Below, one piece after another: positions 41,488 to 50,900 of a stretch of 64,000 nucleotides of DNA. The notes beneath the pieces were generated by a model. That model saw only the letters and a list, made by a program, of their open reading frames with translations. It did no database searches and was not told where the DNA came from. This stretch comes from Streptomyces fradiae (GTDB lineage Bacteria > Actinomycetota > Actinomycetes > Streptomycetales > Streptomycetaceae). Position 1 is the stretch's first letter. Every line of letters begins with the position of its first letter. The stretch lies in the NCBI RefSeq assembly GCF_041270065.1, contig NZ_CP065958.1, positions 5,642,001 through 5,706,000 of the forward strand. Reading direction: 5' to 3'. Made by a program: the position numbers and the translations under genes.

Positions 41488-41519
41488 TAGTGTGGTGACC
41501 GTGCGTCCGTCACGCACGG
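41488..41519 (+). promoter_or_regulatory. -10 candidate and inverted repeat upstream of rmdB
   Basis: TAGTGT (41488-41493) is followed by a perfect inverted repeat CCGTGCG/CGCACGG (41499-41505 and 41513-41519, 7-nt loop), which would lie at the 5' end of the transcript. The 126 nt between the repeat and the ATG hold no other gene. Confidence 0.35.
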
Positions 41520-41645
41520 CCGCGCGAGGCCCTGCCGGCGCGCAGGAGCAGGACACGTGTGTCCGGCGCGCGGCGGGACGACGGCCCAGAGGCATCACGA
41601 CGGCCCCGCGTTGCGACGGCACCGCCGGCTGTGAGAGGGACGGGA

Positions 41646-43760
41646 ATGAAACCGACCGAGAGTGCCGCCCCGGTCGCACGGCCCCAGGGCCGTGCGGCGT
41701 TCGTGGGCATCACCTCCGGGCTGCCCGGAGCACTGGTGGGCGTCGCCGCCGTCCTGCTCACCGCCGGTCTCTACCGGACGCTGAGCACCGGCCAGGGACT
41801 CTTCCCCGGCGGCTCCGCCGGCTGGTCCCTCGCCGTCCTCACCGGCCTCATCGTCGGCCACCTGGTCGCGCTCGGCCGCGACCGCTGGTGGGGCGGCACC
41901 GGCTCCGGCGCCGCCCTCACCCTCGCCGTGCTGCTCCTGTACGGCTGGGTGCCCGCCTGTCTGGTCTCGCTCACCGTGGTCGTGCTCGTCGCCGCCGCCC
42001 GCCGGCACCGCTGGCGCCAGGGCCTGCTGCACGGCGCCGTCGACGTCATCGGCACCGGCGCCGCCGCCCTCGTCCTCGCCACCTTCGGCGACGTCCCCAC
42101 CGTCGAGCGGCCCTGGCAGCCCCTCGACTGGGGGATCGGCGACGTACCGGAAGTGATGCTCGCCGCCGTCGCCTACCTTGTGGCGACCCGGCTGCTGCTG
42201 TGGTACGCCCTCGCCCCGCAGACCGGCGGACTGCCCACCGCCGCCCGCACCGCGCTGCTCCGCCAGGGCCTGGTCGCCGTCGCCCTGCTCGGCATCGCCC
42301 CCCTCATCTGCGTCGTCGCCGCCTCCCGGCCCCCGCTCCTGCCGCTCTTCGCCGTCCCGCTGATCGCCCTCGACTCCACCCTGTGGATCGCCCGCGCCCG
42401 CGCCGAGGAACAGCTGCGCGACCCGCTCACCGGACTGCCCAACCGCCAGTGGCTCCTGGAGCGCACCTGGACCGCCCTGGAGGAGGCCGAGGGCGAGGGC
42501 GTCCGCTCCGCGCTCGTCCTGATCGACCTCGACCGCTTCCGCTCGGTCAACGACACCCTCGGGCACCTCGCCGGCGACCGGCTGCTCCTGCAGATCGCCG
42601 AACGGCTCCGGCTCGCGCTGCCCCGCGGCGCCGAGGCCGCCCGGCTCGGCGGCGACGAGTTCGCCGTCCTGCTGCCCACCGCCGACTCCACCACCAGCGC
42701 CCAGCGGGTCGCCCGCCACCTCGTCGCCGAGCTGTCCTCCCCGCTCGACCTCGACGGGCTCACCCTGGTCCTGGAGGCCAGCGCCGGCGTCGCCGTCTTC
42801 CCGGAGCACGCCCTGGACGCCGAGGGCCTGCTGCGCCGCGCCGACGTCGCCATGTACCAGGCCAAGCGGGACCGCACCGGCGTCGAGGTCTACGAGTCCA
42901 AGCGCGACTCCAACACCCCCGACCGGCTCGGACTCCTCGGCGACCTGCGGCGCGCCCTCGACGCCGGCGAGGTCGAGCTGCACTACCAGCCGAAGGTCCG
43001 CTTCGACGGCCAGGTGGCCGGTCTCGAGGCGCTGGTCCGCTGGGTCCATCCCGAGAGAGGGAAGGTTCCTCCGGACGAGTTCATCGCCATCGCCGAGTCC
43101 TCCGGCCTCATGCCCCACCTCACCGAATACGTCCTGGAGACCGCCCTCGCCCAGGTCGCCCGCTGGCGCGCCCAAGGGCTCGACGTGCCGGTCGCCGTCA
43201 ACGTCTCGCCGCGCGACGTGCACACCCCCGGCTTCGCCGGCGCCGTCGCCGCCCGGCTCGCCCGGCACGGCGTCCCGGCCGGCGCGCTCCAGCTGGAGAT
43301 AACCGAGCACGTGCTCCTGGAGGACCCGCAGCGGGCCGCCGACACCATGGCCGGGCTCACCGGCCACGGCGTGAAGATGTCCCTCGACGACTTCGGCACC
43401 GGCTACTCCTCCCTGGTCCACCTGCGCCGCCTCCCGGTGAGCGAGCTCAAGATCGACCGCTCCTTCGTCGCCCGGCTCGCCGTCGACTCCGAGGACGCCG
43501 AGATCGTCCGCTGCACCCTCGACCTCGCCCACTCCCTCGGCCTGCTGGTCGTCGCCGAGGGCGTCGAGGACGACGAGACCTGGGAGCGCCTGCGCGACCT
43601 GGGCTGCGACGCCGTCCAGGGCTGGCTGGTCGCCGCCGCCATGCCGCCCGCCGAGACCACCGCCTGGCTCCGCGCCCGCGGCGAACACGGCTGGCGCCGC
43701 CCCTCGGAGATCGCGGCCCTGGCCGAGGTCGACCACCCTTCGGACCACGTGGTGCAGTGA
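41646..43760 (+). CDS. rmdB: Membrane GGDEF-EAL cyclic-di-GMP enzyme
   Basis: A 704-aa bifunctional c-di-GMP protein. N-terminal membrane region of about seven helices (20-245), GGDEF domain with intact G335-G-D-E-F339, and EAL domain with intact E461-A-L463 and D581-D-F-G-T-G. The inhibitory RxxD site five residues before GGDEF is not kept (PRGA). In S. coelicolor the protein I recall at this position, RmdB, is a phosphodiesterase controlling colony morphology and development. The ATG at 41646 has AGGGACGGGA before it. It lies between ligA and gatC. Confidence 0.92.
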   Translation: MKPTESAAPVARPQGRAAFVGITSGLPGALVGVAAVLLTAGLYRTLSTGQGLFPGGSAGWSLAVLTGLIVGHLVALGRDRWWGGTGSGAALTLAVLLLYGWVPACLVSLTVVVLVAAARRHRWRQGLLHGAVDVIGTGAAALVLATFGDVPTVERPWQPLDWGIGDVPEVMLAAVAYLVATRLLLWYALAPQTGGLPTAARTALLRQGLVAVALLGIAPLICVVAASRPPLLPLFAVPLIALDSTLWIARARAEEQLRDPLTGLPNRQWLLERTWTALEEAEGEGVRSALVLIDLDRFRSVNDTLGHLAGDRLLLQIAERLRLALPRGAEAARLGGDEFAVLLPTADSTTSAQRVARHLVAELSSPLDLDGLTLVLEASAGVAVFPEHALDAEGLLRRADVAMYQAKRDRTGVEVYESKRDSNTPDRLGLLGDLRRALDAGEVELHYQPKVRFDGQVAGLEALVRWVHPERGKVPPDEFIAIAESSGLMPHLTEYVLETALAQVARWRAQGLDVPVAVNVSPRDVHTPGFAGAVAARLARHGVPAGALQLEITEHVLLEDPQRAADTMAGLTGHGVKMSLDDFGTGYSSLVHLRRLPVSELKIDRSFVARLAVDSEDAEIVRCTLDLAHSLGLLVVAEGVEDDETWERLRDLGCDAVQGWLVAAAMPPAETTAWLRARGEHGWRRPSEIAALAEVDHPSDHVVQ

Positions 43761-43833
43761 CCGTTTCACGGGGAGCGGCGCGGGCCCCATAGGATTGGGC
43801 CAACACCATCAAACTCACCCCGTGAGGATCCGC

Positions 43834-44130
43834 ATGCCTGGCATCACGCGCGAGGAGGTCGCCCACCTCGCCCGGCTGGCACGTCTGGAGCTCAAGAGCG
43901 AAGAACTCGACCACTTCGCCGGACAGCTCGACGACATCATCGGCGCGGTCGCCCGCGTCTCCGAGGTCGCCGACCAAGACGTACCCCCGACCTCCCACCC
44001 GCTGCCGCTGACCAATGTCATGCGGGCGGACGAGGTCCGTCCGTCGCTCACCCCCGAGCAGGCGCTCTCCGGCGCCCCGGCCCAGGAGCAGCAGCGTTTC
44101 AAGGTGCCGCAGATCCTGGGGGAGGACTAA
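43834..44130 (+). CDS. gatC: Asp-tRNA(Asn)/Glu-tRNA(Gln) amidotransferase subunit C
   Basis: A 98-aa subunit stabilising GatA on GatB. GatC pattern [21 protein letters not shown] at the N-terminus and the C-terminal [20 protein letters not shown]. The ATG at 43834 follows GTGAGGA at a proper distance. First gene of the gatC-gatA-small ORF-gatB unit. Confidence 0.97.
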   Translation: MPGITREEVAHLARLARLELKSEELDHFAGQLDDIIGAVARVSEVADQDVPPTSHPLPLTNVMRADEVRPSLTPEQALSGAPAQEQQRFKVPQILGED

Positions 44131-44137
44131 GAACGCC

Positions 44138-45640
44138 ATGACGGACAACAGCACGATCATCAAGCTCACCGCCGCCGAGATCGCGGCGAAGATCGCCTCC
44201 GGCGAGCTCACCGCCGTCCAGGTCACCGAGGCCCACCTCGCGCGCATCGACGCCGTCGACGAGAAGGTGCACGCCTTCCTGCACGTCGACCGCGAGGGCG
44301 CGCTCGCGCAGGCCCGCGCCGTGGACGAGAAGCGCGCCCGCGGCGAGAAGCTCGGCCCGCTGGCCGGCGTCCCGCTCGCGCTCAAGGACATCTTCACGAC
44401 CCGGGGCGTGCCCACGACGGTCGGCTCGAAGATGCTGGAGGGCTGGATCCCGCCGTACGACGCCACGCTGGTCAAGAAGCTCAAGGCGGCCGACGTGGTC
44501 ATCCTGGGCAAGACCAACATGGACGAGTTCGCGATGGGCTCCTCCACGGAGAACAGCGCCTACGGCCCGACCGGCAACCCCTGGGACCTGACCCGGATCC
44601 CCGGCGGCTCCGGCGGTGGCTCCTCGGCCGCCCTCGCCTCGTACGAGGCCCCGCTCGCCATCGGCACGGACACCGGCGGTTCCATCCGCCAGCCCGCCGC
44701 CGTCACCGGCACCGTCGGCGTCAAGCCGACCTACGGCGCGGTCTCCCGCTTCGGCATGGTGGCCTTCTCGTCCTCGCTCGACCAGGGCGGCCCCTGTGCC
44801 CGTACGGTCCTCGACGCGGCCCTGCTGCACGAGGCCATCGCCGGGCACGACCCGCTCGACTCGACCTCCATCGACGCCCCGGTCCCGCCGGTCGTCGAGG
44901 CCGCCCGCAACGGCAGCGTCCAGGGCATGCGGGTCGGTGTCGTCAAGCAGTTCCGCGGCGAGGGCTACCAGGCCGGCGTCGTGCAGCGCTTCGACGAGTC
45001 CGTCGAACTGCTCAAGTCGCTGGGCGCCGAGATCGTCGAGGTGGACTGCCCCACCTTCGACCTCGCGCTCTCCGCGTACTACCTGATCGCGCCGTCCGAG
45101 TGCTCGTCCAACCTGGCCCGCTTCGACGGCCTGCGCTACGGCCTGCGGGCCGGCGACGACGGCACCCGGTCCGCCGAGGACGTCACCGCGCTCACCCGCG
45201 AGGCCGGCTTCGGCCCCGAGGTCAAGCGCCGCATCATCCTCGGTACGTACGCGCTGAGCTCCGGCTACTACGACGCCTGGTTCGGCTCGGCGCAGAAGGT
45301 CCGCACGCTCATCACCCGCGAGTTCGAGAAGGCCTTCGAGCAGGTCGACGTCATCGTGTCGCCGACCACGCCGACCACCGCCTTCGCGATCGGCGAGCGC
45401 GCCGACGACCCGATGGCGATGTACCTCGCGGACCTCTGCACCATCCCGACCAACCTGGCGGGCAACGCCGCCATGTCGCTGCCCTGCGGCCTCGCGCCGG
45501 AGGACGGCCTGCCGGTCGGTCTGCAGATCATCGCCCCCGCCCTGAAGGACGACCGCCTCTACAAGGTCGGTGCCGCCGTCGAGGCCGCCTTCGTGGAAAA
45601 GTGGGGCCACCCGCTGCTCGAGGAGGCTCCGTCGCTGTGA
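44138..45640 (+). CDS. gatA: Glutamyl-tRNA(Gln) amidotransferase subunit A
   Basis: A 500-aa amidase-signature enzyme releasing ammonia from glutamine for transamidation of Glu-tRNA(Gln) and Asp-tRNA(Asn). The Ser-cisSer-Lys triad is K83 (ALKDIF), S158 ([10 protein letters not shown]) and S182 (GTDTGGSIR). GGAGG lies 12 bases before the ATG. It ends with a GTGA overlap with the small membrane-protein gene. Confidence 0.98.
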   Translation: MTDNSTIIKLTAAEIAAKIASGELTAVQVTEAHLARIDAVDEKVHAFLHVDREGALAQARAVDEKRARGEKLGPLAGVPLALKDIFTTRGVPTTVGSKMLEGWIPPYDATLVKKLKAADVVILGKTNMDEFAMGSSTENSAYGPTGNPWDLTRIPGGSGGGSSAALASYEAPLAIGTDTGGSIRQPAAVTGTVGVKPTYGAVSRFGMVAFSSSLDQGGPCARTVLDAALLHEAIAGHDPLDSTSIDAPVPPVVEAARNGSVQGMRVGVVKQFRGEGYQAGVVQRFDESVELLKSLGAEIVEVDCPTFDLALSAYYLIAPSECSSNLARFDGLRYGLRAGDDGTRSAEDVTALTREAGFGPEVKRRIILGTYALSSGYYDAWFGSAQKVRTLITREFEKAFEQVDVIVSPTTPTTAFAIGERADDPMAMYLADLCTIPTNLAGNAAMSLPCGLAPEDGLPVGLQIIAPALKDDRLYKVGAAVEAAFVEKWGHPLLEEAPSL

Positions 45641-45897
45641 GTACGACCACGAGTTCCACCAGTGCACTGCAGAAGGCCAAGGGCTTCAAGAAGTCCAAGA
45701 CCGGTACGTACCTGTCCATGGGCACCACCGCGTTCGGCGCCATCGCCGTGACGAAGCAGATCAAGAAGGCCCGCGCCGAGCACGACACGCTCAAGCTCGT
45801 CGACGCCGTGGTGTCCGCCGCCGCCATCGTCACCGGCCTCGCGATCCTGTACCGCGAGCTGAAGCGTCTCGGCGACGACGACGTCCTGCTGGGCTGA
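45637..45897 (+). CDS. Small basic membrane protein between gatA and gatB
   Basis: 86 aa. Two moderately hydrophobic segments (about 25-40 and 57-73) flanked by lysines ([20 protein letters not shown]), and an acidic C-terminus (GDDDVLLG). The GTG start overlaps the gatA stop by 4 bp and gatB starts 17 bp later, so it is co-expressed with the amidotransferase. No family recognised. Function unknown; no link to tRNA amidation is shown by its sequence. Confidence 0.8.
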   Translation: MSTTTSSTSALQKAKGFKKSKTGTYLSMGTTAFGAIAVTKQIKKARAEHDTLKLVDAVVSAAAIVTGLAILYRELKRLGDDDVLLG

Positions 45898-45913
45898 GAG
45901 GGAAAGTTCCACC

Positions 45914-47425
45914 GTGACTGTCACTGAACTGCTGTCGTACGAGGCGGCGCTCGCCGAGTTCGACCCCGTCATGGGCCTGGAGGTCCATGTCGAGCTCGGC
46001 ACGAAGACGAAGATGTTCTGCGGCTGCTCGACCGAGCTCGGCCAGGACGCCAACGCGCAGACCTGCCCGACCTGCCTCGGCCTGCCCGGCGCGCTGCCGG
46101 TCGTCAACGCCGTCGGCGTCGAGTCCGCGATCAAGATCGGCCTCGCGCTGAACTGCGAGATCGCCGAGTGGTGCCGCTTCGCCCGGAAGAACTACTTCTA
46201 TCCGGACATGCCGAAGAACTTCCAGACCTCGCAGTACGACGAGCCGATCGCCTTCAACGGCTATCTGGACGTCCAGCTGGAGGACGGCGAGGTCTTCCGC
46301 GTGGAGATCGAGCGCGCCCACATGGAGGAGGACACCGGCAAGTCCACCCACATCGGTGGCGCGACCGGCCGCATCCACGGAGCCTCGCACTCGCTGCTCG
46401 ACTACAACCGGGCAGGCATCCCGCTGATCGAGATCGTCACCAAGCCGATCGAGGGCGCCGGCGAGCGGGCCCCCGAGGTCGCCAAGGCGTACGTCGCCGA
46501 GCTGCGCGAGCTGATCCGCGCCCTGGGCGTCTCCGAGGCGCGCATGGACAAGGGCCAGATGCGCTGCGACGTCAACCTGTCGCTGCGCCGCAACGGCGCG
46601 AAGACCTTCGGCACCCGCTCGGAGACGAAGAACGTCAACTCGCTCCGTTCGGTGGAGCGGGCGGCGCGCTTCGAGATCCAGCGGCACGCGGCGGTGCTCT
46701 CCGCGGGCGGCACGATCGTCCAGGAGACCCGGCACTTCCACGAGGACGACGGCACCACCACCGGCGGCCGCATCAAGGACAACGCCGAGGACTACCGCTA
46801 CTTCCCCGAGCCGGACCTGGTGCCGGTGGCCCCCGCCCGCGAGTGGGTCGAGGAACTGCGGAAGGGTCTGCCGGAGCTGCCGCGGCTGCGCCGCAACCGG
46901 CTGCGCGAGGAGTGGGGCGTGTCCGAGCTGGACATGCAGTCCATCCTCAACGCCGGTGCGGTCGACGCGATCGTCGCCACCACCGAGGCGGGCGCCGACG
47001 CGGCGTCGGCCCGCAAGTGGTGGATGGGCGAGCTGGCCCGCAACGCCAACGAGAAGGGCGTCTCCCTGGAGGAGCTGCCCATCACGCCGGCGGACGTGGC
47101 CCGCGTGTCGGCCCTGGTCGCCGCCGGTGACCTGAACGACAAGCTGGCCCGTCAGGTCATCGAGGGCGTCCTCGCCGGCGAGGGCACCCCGGACGAGGTC
47201 GTCGAGAAGCGCGGTCTGAAGGTCGTCTCCGACGACAGCGCGCTCGGCGCGGCCGTCGACGAGGCCATCGCGGGCAACGCGGCCATCGCCGACAAGATCC
47301 GCGGCGGCAAGGTCGCCGCGGTCGGCGCCCTGGTCGGCGCGGTCATGAAGGCCACCCGTGGCCAGGCCGACGCGGCGAAGGTCAAGGACCTGATCCTGGA
47401 GAAGCTGGGCGTCAGCGAGGGCTGA
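45914..47425 (+). CDS. gatB: Asp-tRNA(Asn)/Glu-tRNA(Gln) amidotransferase subunit B
   Basis: A 503-aa subunit that phosphorylates the misacylated tRNA and transamidates it with ammonia tunnelled from Gat[20 protein letters not shown] near the start, [14 protein letters not shown], the cradle segment and the YqeY-like tail (residues 350-500) are complete. Zinc-ligand Cys residues CGCS and CPTCLG are present. GAGAGGGAAAG precedes the GTG start. It is followed by a strong terminator. Confidence 0.98.
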   Translation: MTVTELLSYEAALAEFDPVMGLEVHVELGTKTKMFCGCSTELGQDANAQTCPTCLGLPGALPVVNAVGVESAIKIGLALNCEIAEWCRFARKNYFYPDMPKNFQTSQYDEPIAFNGYLDVQLEDGEVFRVEIERAHMEEDTGKSTHIGGATGRIHGASHSLLDYNRAGIPLIEIVTKPIEGAGERAPEVAKAYVAELRELIRALGVSEARMDKGQMRCDVNLSLRRNGAKTFGTRSETKNVNSLRSVERAARFEIQRHAAVLSAGGTIVQETRHFHEDDGTTTGGRIKDNAEDYRYFPEPDLVPVAPAREWVEELRKGLPELPRLRRNRLREEWGVSELDMQSILNAGAVDAIVATTEAGADAASARKWWMGELARNANEKGVSLEELPITPADVARVSALVAAGDLNDKLARQVIEGVLAGEGTPDEVVEKRGLKVVSDDSALGAAVDEAIAGNAAIADKIRGGKVAAVGALVGAVMKATRGQADAAKVKDLILEKLGVSEG

Positions 47426-47448
47426 GCCCGCCTTCTCGTACGCGTAAA

Positions 47449-47488
47449 GGGGCGGCCCCGCACCGGAGTTCCGGTGCGGGGCCGCCCC
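47449..47488. terminator. Bidirectional terminator between gatB and the surface-protein gene
   Basis: A perfect 18-bp GC stem (47449-47466 with 47471-47488) around an AGTT loop lies between the convergent stop codons at 47425 and 47504. Confidence 0.93.
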
Positions 47489-47503
47489 CGTGCGTGCTGC
47501 GTG

Positions 47504-49813
47504 TCAGTGCTGTCCGGAGCCGCTGCGGCCGCGCTTCCACCACAGCAGGGCTCCGCCCGCCGCGGCGAGCAGCGCCGCGATGCCGGCGATCAGGCCGATC
47601 GGGGTGTCGGAGCCGGTGTGGGCGAGGTCGCCGCCCGGGCCGGTGCCGCCCGTGCCGCCGGAGTCCCCGCCCGGCTTGGACGGGCCGGGGGTGCCGCTCG
47701 GCGGCGGCGTGGACGGGTCGCCCGGCTTCGTCGGGGACGGGCTGGGCGTCGGGTGGCTCGGGCTGGGCTTGGGCGGGGACTTCCGCACCGCGGTGTCACC
47801 GCCGAGCAGGGTGGTCGGCGAGTCCTTGTAGCCGAGGACCTCGGCCCGCGAGCCCTTGGTGACGTCCGACAGATTCGGCTTCTCCGCGTTGAACTGGGTG
47901 CGGGTGATGTTCTTCTTGGGCGACTTGGAGAAGTCCACGCCGCCGACGGTCAGCGTGTAGACGTACTCGCCCTCCTTGTACTCGTACTTGTAGTCGCCCT
48001 CCATGAACGACTTGCGGTAGTTCTTCCAGACCTCGTACGAGTCCCACTTCGCGCCGCGGATCGGCCAGCGGCTCGCGTCGTCGCTGCCGATGATCTTGTG
48101 GAACTCGCCGGGCTTCTTCGCGTCCTGCTGCTTGATCCACTCGGCGGCCACCCGGGAGGCGTAGACGCGCCGCAGATCGGCGTAGGCCGGGCCCTCGGCG
48201 ATCTTCTTCTCCACGATCGGGACGAGGAGCCGCTCGACGAGCGCCTGGTTGTGCTGGATCTCGGCCTCGGTCAGCCGGCACTGCTCGCCGGGCGGCTGGG
48301 TCTTCGTCTCCTGCGGGACGGAGTTGACCTTGAGCGGGGCGTCGAGGATGAAGATGCCGCCGTCCTGCTCGCGCACCTTGGCCGGCTGCGGGGTGATCCA
48401 GTTGCGGATGCCGTGCAGGCAGATCCGGTTGTCCTTGTGGGTGAGGTTCTTCCAGAACTCGGAGCCCGCCGGGGTCTTGGGGTCCATCGCCCGGGAGAAA
48501 TCGTGCTTCATCTCCAGGTCGGCGTCGAGCAGCACCCGGCCCGCGTCGGTCTTGCCGAAGGAGCGGTCCATGATCCGGTCGGGCTCGTCCGGGTTGAGGT
48601 TCACCCAGAACTTCTCGGGCGACAGCGCCAGCCAGGTGAAGAAGGAGTCCGAGGCCATCTGGGCCTTCTCCATGCCGCCGAAGCCGGGGTTCTCGTCCTC
48701 ATCGGTGTTCTTCGCGGAGAAGGAGTAGTTGAGGCTGCCGGTCTCGTTCTGGCCGACGTAGCGCAGCTCCAGGCTGGTGAAGTCGACGCCGCCGGGGCCG
48801 CGCAGGGCGTTCTTGGTGTTCTGCTGGAACGGGCGGGCGGCCTCCTGCCGGCGGCGCACGTCCTCCGGGGTCGGCATGGACCGGCTGATCAGGTCGTTGC
48901 CGGCGCCGGTCGACGGCTTGGCCGGGTTCGCCGTCATCAGGCCCGGGAACCGCGACTTGTACTGGTTGCCCGGCGCGTACGGGGCCGGGGTGGCGCCGTG
49001 CCGGTAGTAGTTGATGCCGGCCGCCCGGTACTGGGCCTTGACCTTGTCGGTGGGCTCCTGGCCGTGGATGTAGACCACGCGCCAGCCGCGCCGGACGAGC
49101 TCGGCGTCGACCTTCAGCTGCTTGGGCTTGGGGTCGATGCCGGACTTGAACTCGTAGACGGTCTTGGTGCGCGGGTCGACCGCGTCGAAGCGCCGCCCGT
49201 TGGGGCCGACGACCTTGTCGCCGAGCTTCTGCCGCAGTTCCTTGTCGAGCTGCGGGTCGAAGTCGCGCAGATACGTCTCGCACAGCCAGTTGACGCCGCC
49301 GAGGTCGAAGTGGCGGGCCACCTCGCGCTCGAAGCCGCCACCGCGCCGGTTGCGGGCGTTGTTCTCGATGTAGACGTCCTGCAGCCAGTCGGCGAACGGG
49401 CCCTTGTAGGTGTTGTTGCTCGCCTGGCGGCTGTTCCAGGAGGCGTAGGCGTGCTCCGGAGTGCCGATCTTGTACTTGCCGGTGTCCGTGCCGTACTTGG
49501 CGACGTCGGCGGGCGCGTTGATGCCGGTGACGTTGAGGGTCGGCTGCTCGAAGTCGTAGAACAGCTGCTCCGCGTCGGGCGTCTGCCACTGGTTGGGCCC
49601 GGCCGGCTTGTAGCCGGGCAGGGTGTTGCGGGCGGGCTCCTTCGGGCTGGTGCCGAACTTGTCCTGGCAGCGCTTGACCGGTGCCGCGTCCGCCTCGGAC
49701 TGGGCGCCGGGGAGTCCGACCGGCAGGCCGACGGCGAGCAGCGAGGTGCCGAGGATCACGGCCGCCAGACGGCCCCTGAGCCGTTTCGGTGGGCTTGTTA
49801 TGTGAGAACTCAC
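47504..49813 (-). CDS. Sortase-anchored (LAxTG) surface protein with PD-(D/E)XK nuclease-like motif
   Basis: A 769-aa secreted protein. Sec signal peptide (about 1-44, cleavage near ADA-AP). The C-terminus has LAHTG (730-734), a hydrophobic helix and a KRGR tail, a class E sortase signal, after a Pro/Ser/Thr/Gly-rich wall-spanning stretch (about 680-728). Residues 155-275 hold F161-E162-R-E-V-A-R, then R-F-D210 and Y-E221-F-K223, the spacing of a PD-(D/E)XK nuclease core. The large central part (300-670) is unassigned. The GTG at 49813 is preceded by AAGGGAT. Possible surface nuclease, toxin or nucleic-acid-binding protein; no immunity-like gene is adjacent. Confidence 0.82.
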   Translation of the reverse strand: MSSHITSPPKRLRGRLAAVILGTSLLAVGLPVGLPGAQSEADAAPVKRCQDKFGTSPKEPARNTLPGYKPAGPNQWQTPDAEQLFYDFEQPTLNVTGINAPADVAKYGTDTGKYKIGTPEHAYASWNSRQASNNTYKGPFADWLQDVYIENNARNRRGGGFEREVARHFDLGGVNWLCETYLRDFDPQLDKELRQKLGDKVVGPNGRRFDAVDPRTKTVYEFKSGIDPKPKQLKVDAELVRRGWRVVYIHGQEPTDKVKAQYRAAGINYYRHGATPAPYAPGNQYKSRFPGLMTANPAKPSTGAGNDLISRSMPTPEDVRRRQEAARPFQQNTKNALRGPGGVDFTSLELRYVGQNETGSLNYSFSAKNTDEDENPGFGGMEKAQMASDSFFTWLALSPEKFWVNLNPDEPDRIMDRSFGKTDAGRVLLDADLEMKHDFSRAMDPKTPAGSEFWKNLTHKDNRICLHGIRNWITPQPAKVREQDGGIFILDAPLKVNSVPQETKTQPPGEQCRLTEAEIQHNQALVERLLVPIVEKKIAEGPAYADLRRVYASRVAAEWIKQQDAKKPGEFHKIIGSDDASRWPIRGAKWDSYEVWKNYRKSFMEGDYKYEYKEGEYVYTLTVGGVDFSKSPKKNITRTQFNAEKPNLSDVTKGSRAEVLGYKDSPTTLLGGDTAVRKSPPKPSPSHPTPSPSPTKPGDPSTPPPSGTPGPSKPGGDSGGTGGTGPGGDLAHTGSDTPIGLIAGIAALLAAAGGALLWWKRGRSGSGQH

Positions 49814-49985
49814 GGTTGCTGATCCCTTGATGGGGGCAGGGGGAGTCGTCGTGTCACGGGGTGGTGCACGGCCCCCGTTGCTGGCCCACCCCGGAATGCC
49901 CCACCCTAGGACGCGTCGGCGCGTTGACGCGAACATTGCAGAGCCGCAACTGTGAAGTTTCTGTGGGAAGTTGGGGCGGCGAAGA

Positions 49986-50681
49986 TCAGCCGAACCACAC
50001 GTCGGTGAGGTTCGCCGCGGCCCGCTCGGTGCGCCGTACGCGGAACAGCGAAGGCCGCAGCCGGGAACGGTCGCCGTCGGTGAGCTGCCGGCCGAGGGCG
50101 AGCAGCACGTACGCGTCCCAGTCGGCCAGGCGCGGCTCCTCGTCGAGGTCGACGTCGGCGTCGCCGTGGTCGGCGGGGTCGATGCCGACCGCGCGCAGCA
50201 GCTCCGCCGGGTCGCCGTCCGGCTCCCAGGCCTCCTCGTCGTCCCAGCCGCCGACCCGCAGCGCCGGGCCGCCCGGCAGATCGATCAGATGCTCCTCGTA
50301 CGCCTGCCCCGCGTCGAGCAGTACGGAGCCGGCGATCCGGGCCTCCGGGTGCAGCGCCCGCTGCCGGCCGATCTCCTCGGCCATCGCGGCGACCACCGCG
50401 TCACCGGCCAGGGCCGGGTCGACGACCAGGACGGTCCCGCCCCAGCAGCCGACGGCGACGAGGTCGAGGCCCGCCCGGGTCTCCGGCCGCGGCAGCTCGT
50501 CCAGGGCGCGCGAGGGCAGCTCCTCCAGGACCTCGGCGACGGTGCCGAGCGACTCGGCGACGCGGCGGGCCCGCCCGGGGTCGTTCGGCGGCGCCGTCTC
50601 GGGCGCCTCTCGGGTGAACGGCGGAAAGATCAGAGTCAGTTCGTAGTGGCCCCACTTGTCCACCGCGGTGCTGTCCGTCAT
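49986..50681 (-). CDS. Hypothetical cytoplasmic protein
   Basis: 231 aa, acidic, no signal peptide or membrane segment. It has an alpha/beta-like segment GGTVLVVDPALAGDAVVAAMAEEIGR (about 95-120), the HPEARIAGSVLLDAGQAYEEHL stretch and a very acidic part (WDDEEAWEPDGDPAELL, DHGDADVDLDEEP). No family recognised. ACCGTA on the plus strand (TACGGT on the minus) at 50689-50694 lies seven bases before the ATG, so it is probably leaderless. It reads away from the MMPL gene. Confidence 0.75.
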   Translation of the reverse strand: MTDSTAVDKWGHYELTLIFPPFTREAPETAPPNDPGRARRVAESLGTVAEVLEELPSRALDELPRPETRAGLDLVAVGCWGGTVLVVDPALAGDAVVAAMAEEIGRQRALHPEARIAGSVLLDAGQAYEEHLIDLPGGPALRVGGWDDEEAWEPDGDPAELLRAVGIDPADHGDADVDLDEEPRLADWDAYVLLALGRQLTDGDRSRLRPSLFRVRRTERAAANLTDVWFG

Positions 50682-50694
50682 GGACGCCACCGTA

Positions 50695-50900
50695 AGCCGT
50701 TCGCCGGCCGCCGGTCGTGCACTTCGCGCTCTCCCCGTGCCGGGCACTTCGCGCGCTCTCCATAAGGGGCGAGGGATCGGATTGCCCCGGTTCCTTATCC
50801 CTTTCCGACATCCCTGTGAGGATCGCCACGAAACGGGCAAACGATCACGATTGGCTGCGACAGTGGGCGGAGCACTGACCCACCCAGGGGAGAACCTTCG
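50695..50900. promoter_or_regulatory. Divergent spacer before the MMPL transporter gene
   Basis: It contains a near-exact direct repeat, GCACTTCGCG(CG)CTCTCC, at about 50719-50734 and 50745-50762, then a less GC-rich stretch (50765-50860) likely to hold the MMPL promoter. AGGGGAG at 50885-50891 is the ribosome site. No gene seen. Confidence 0.5.
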
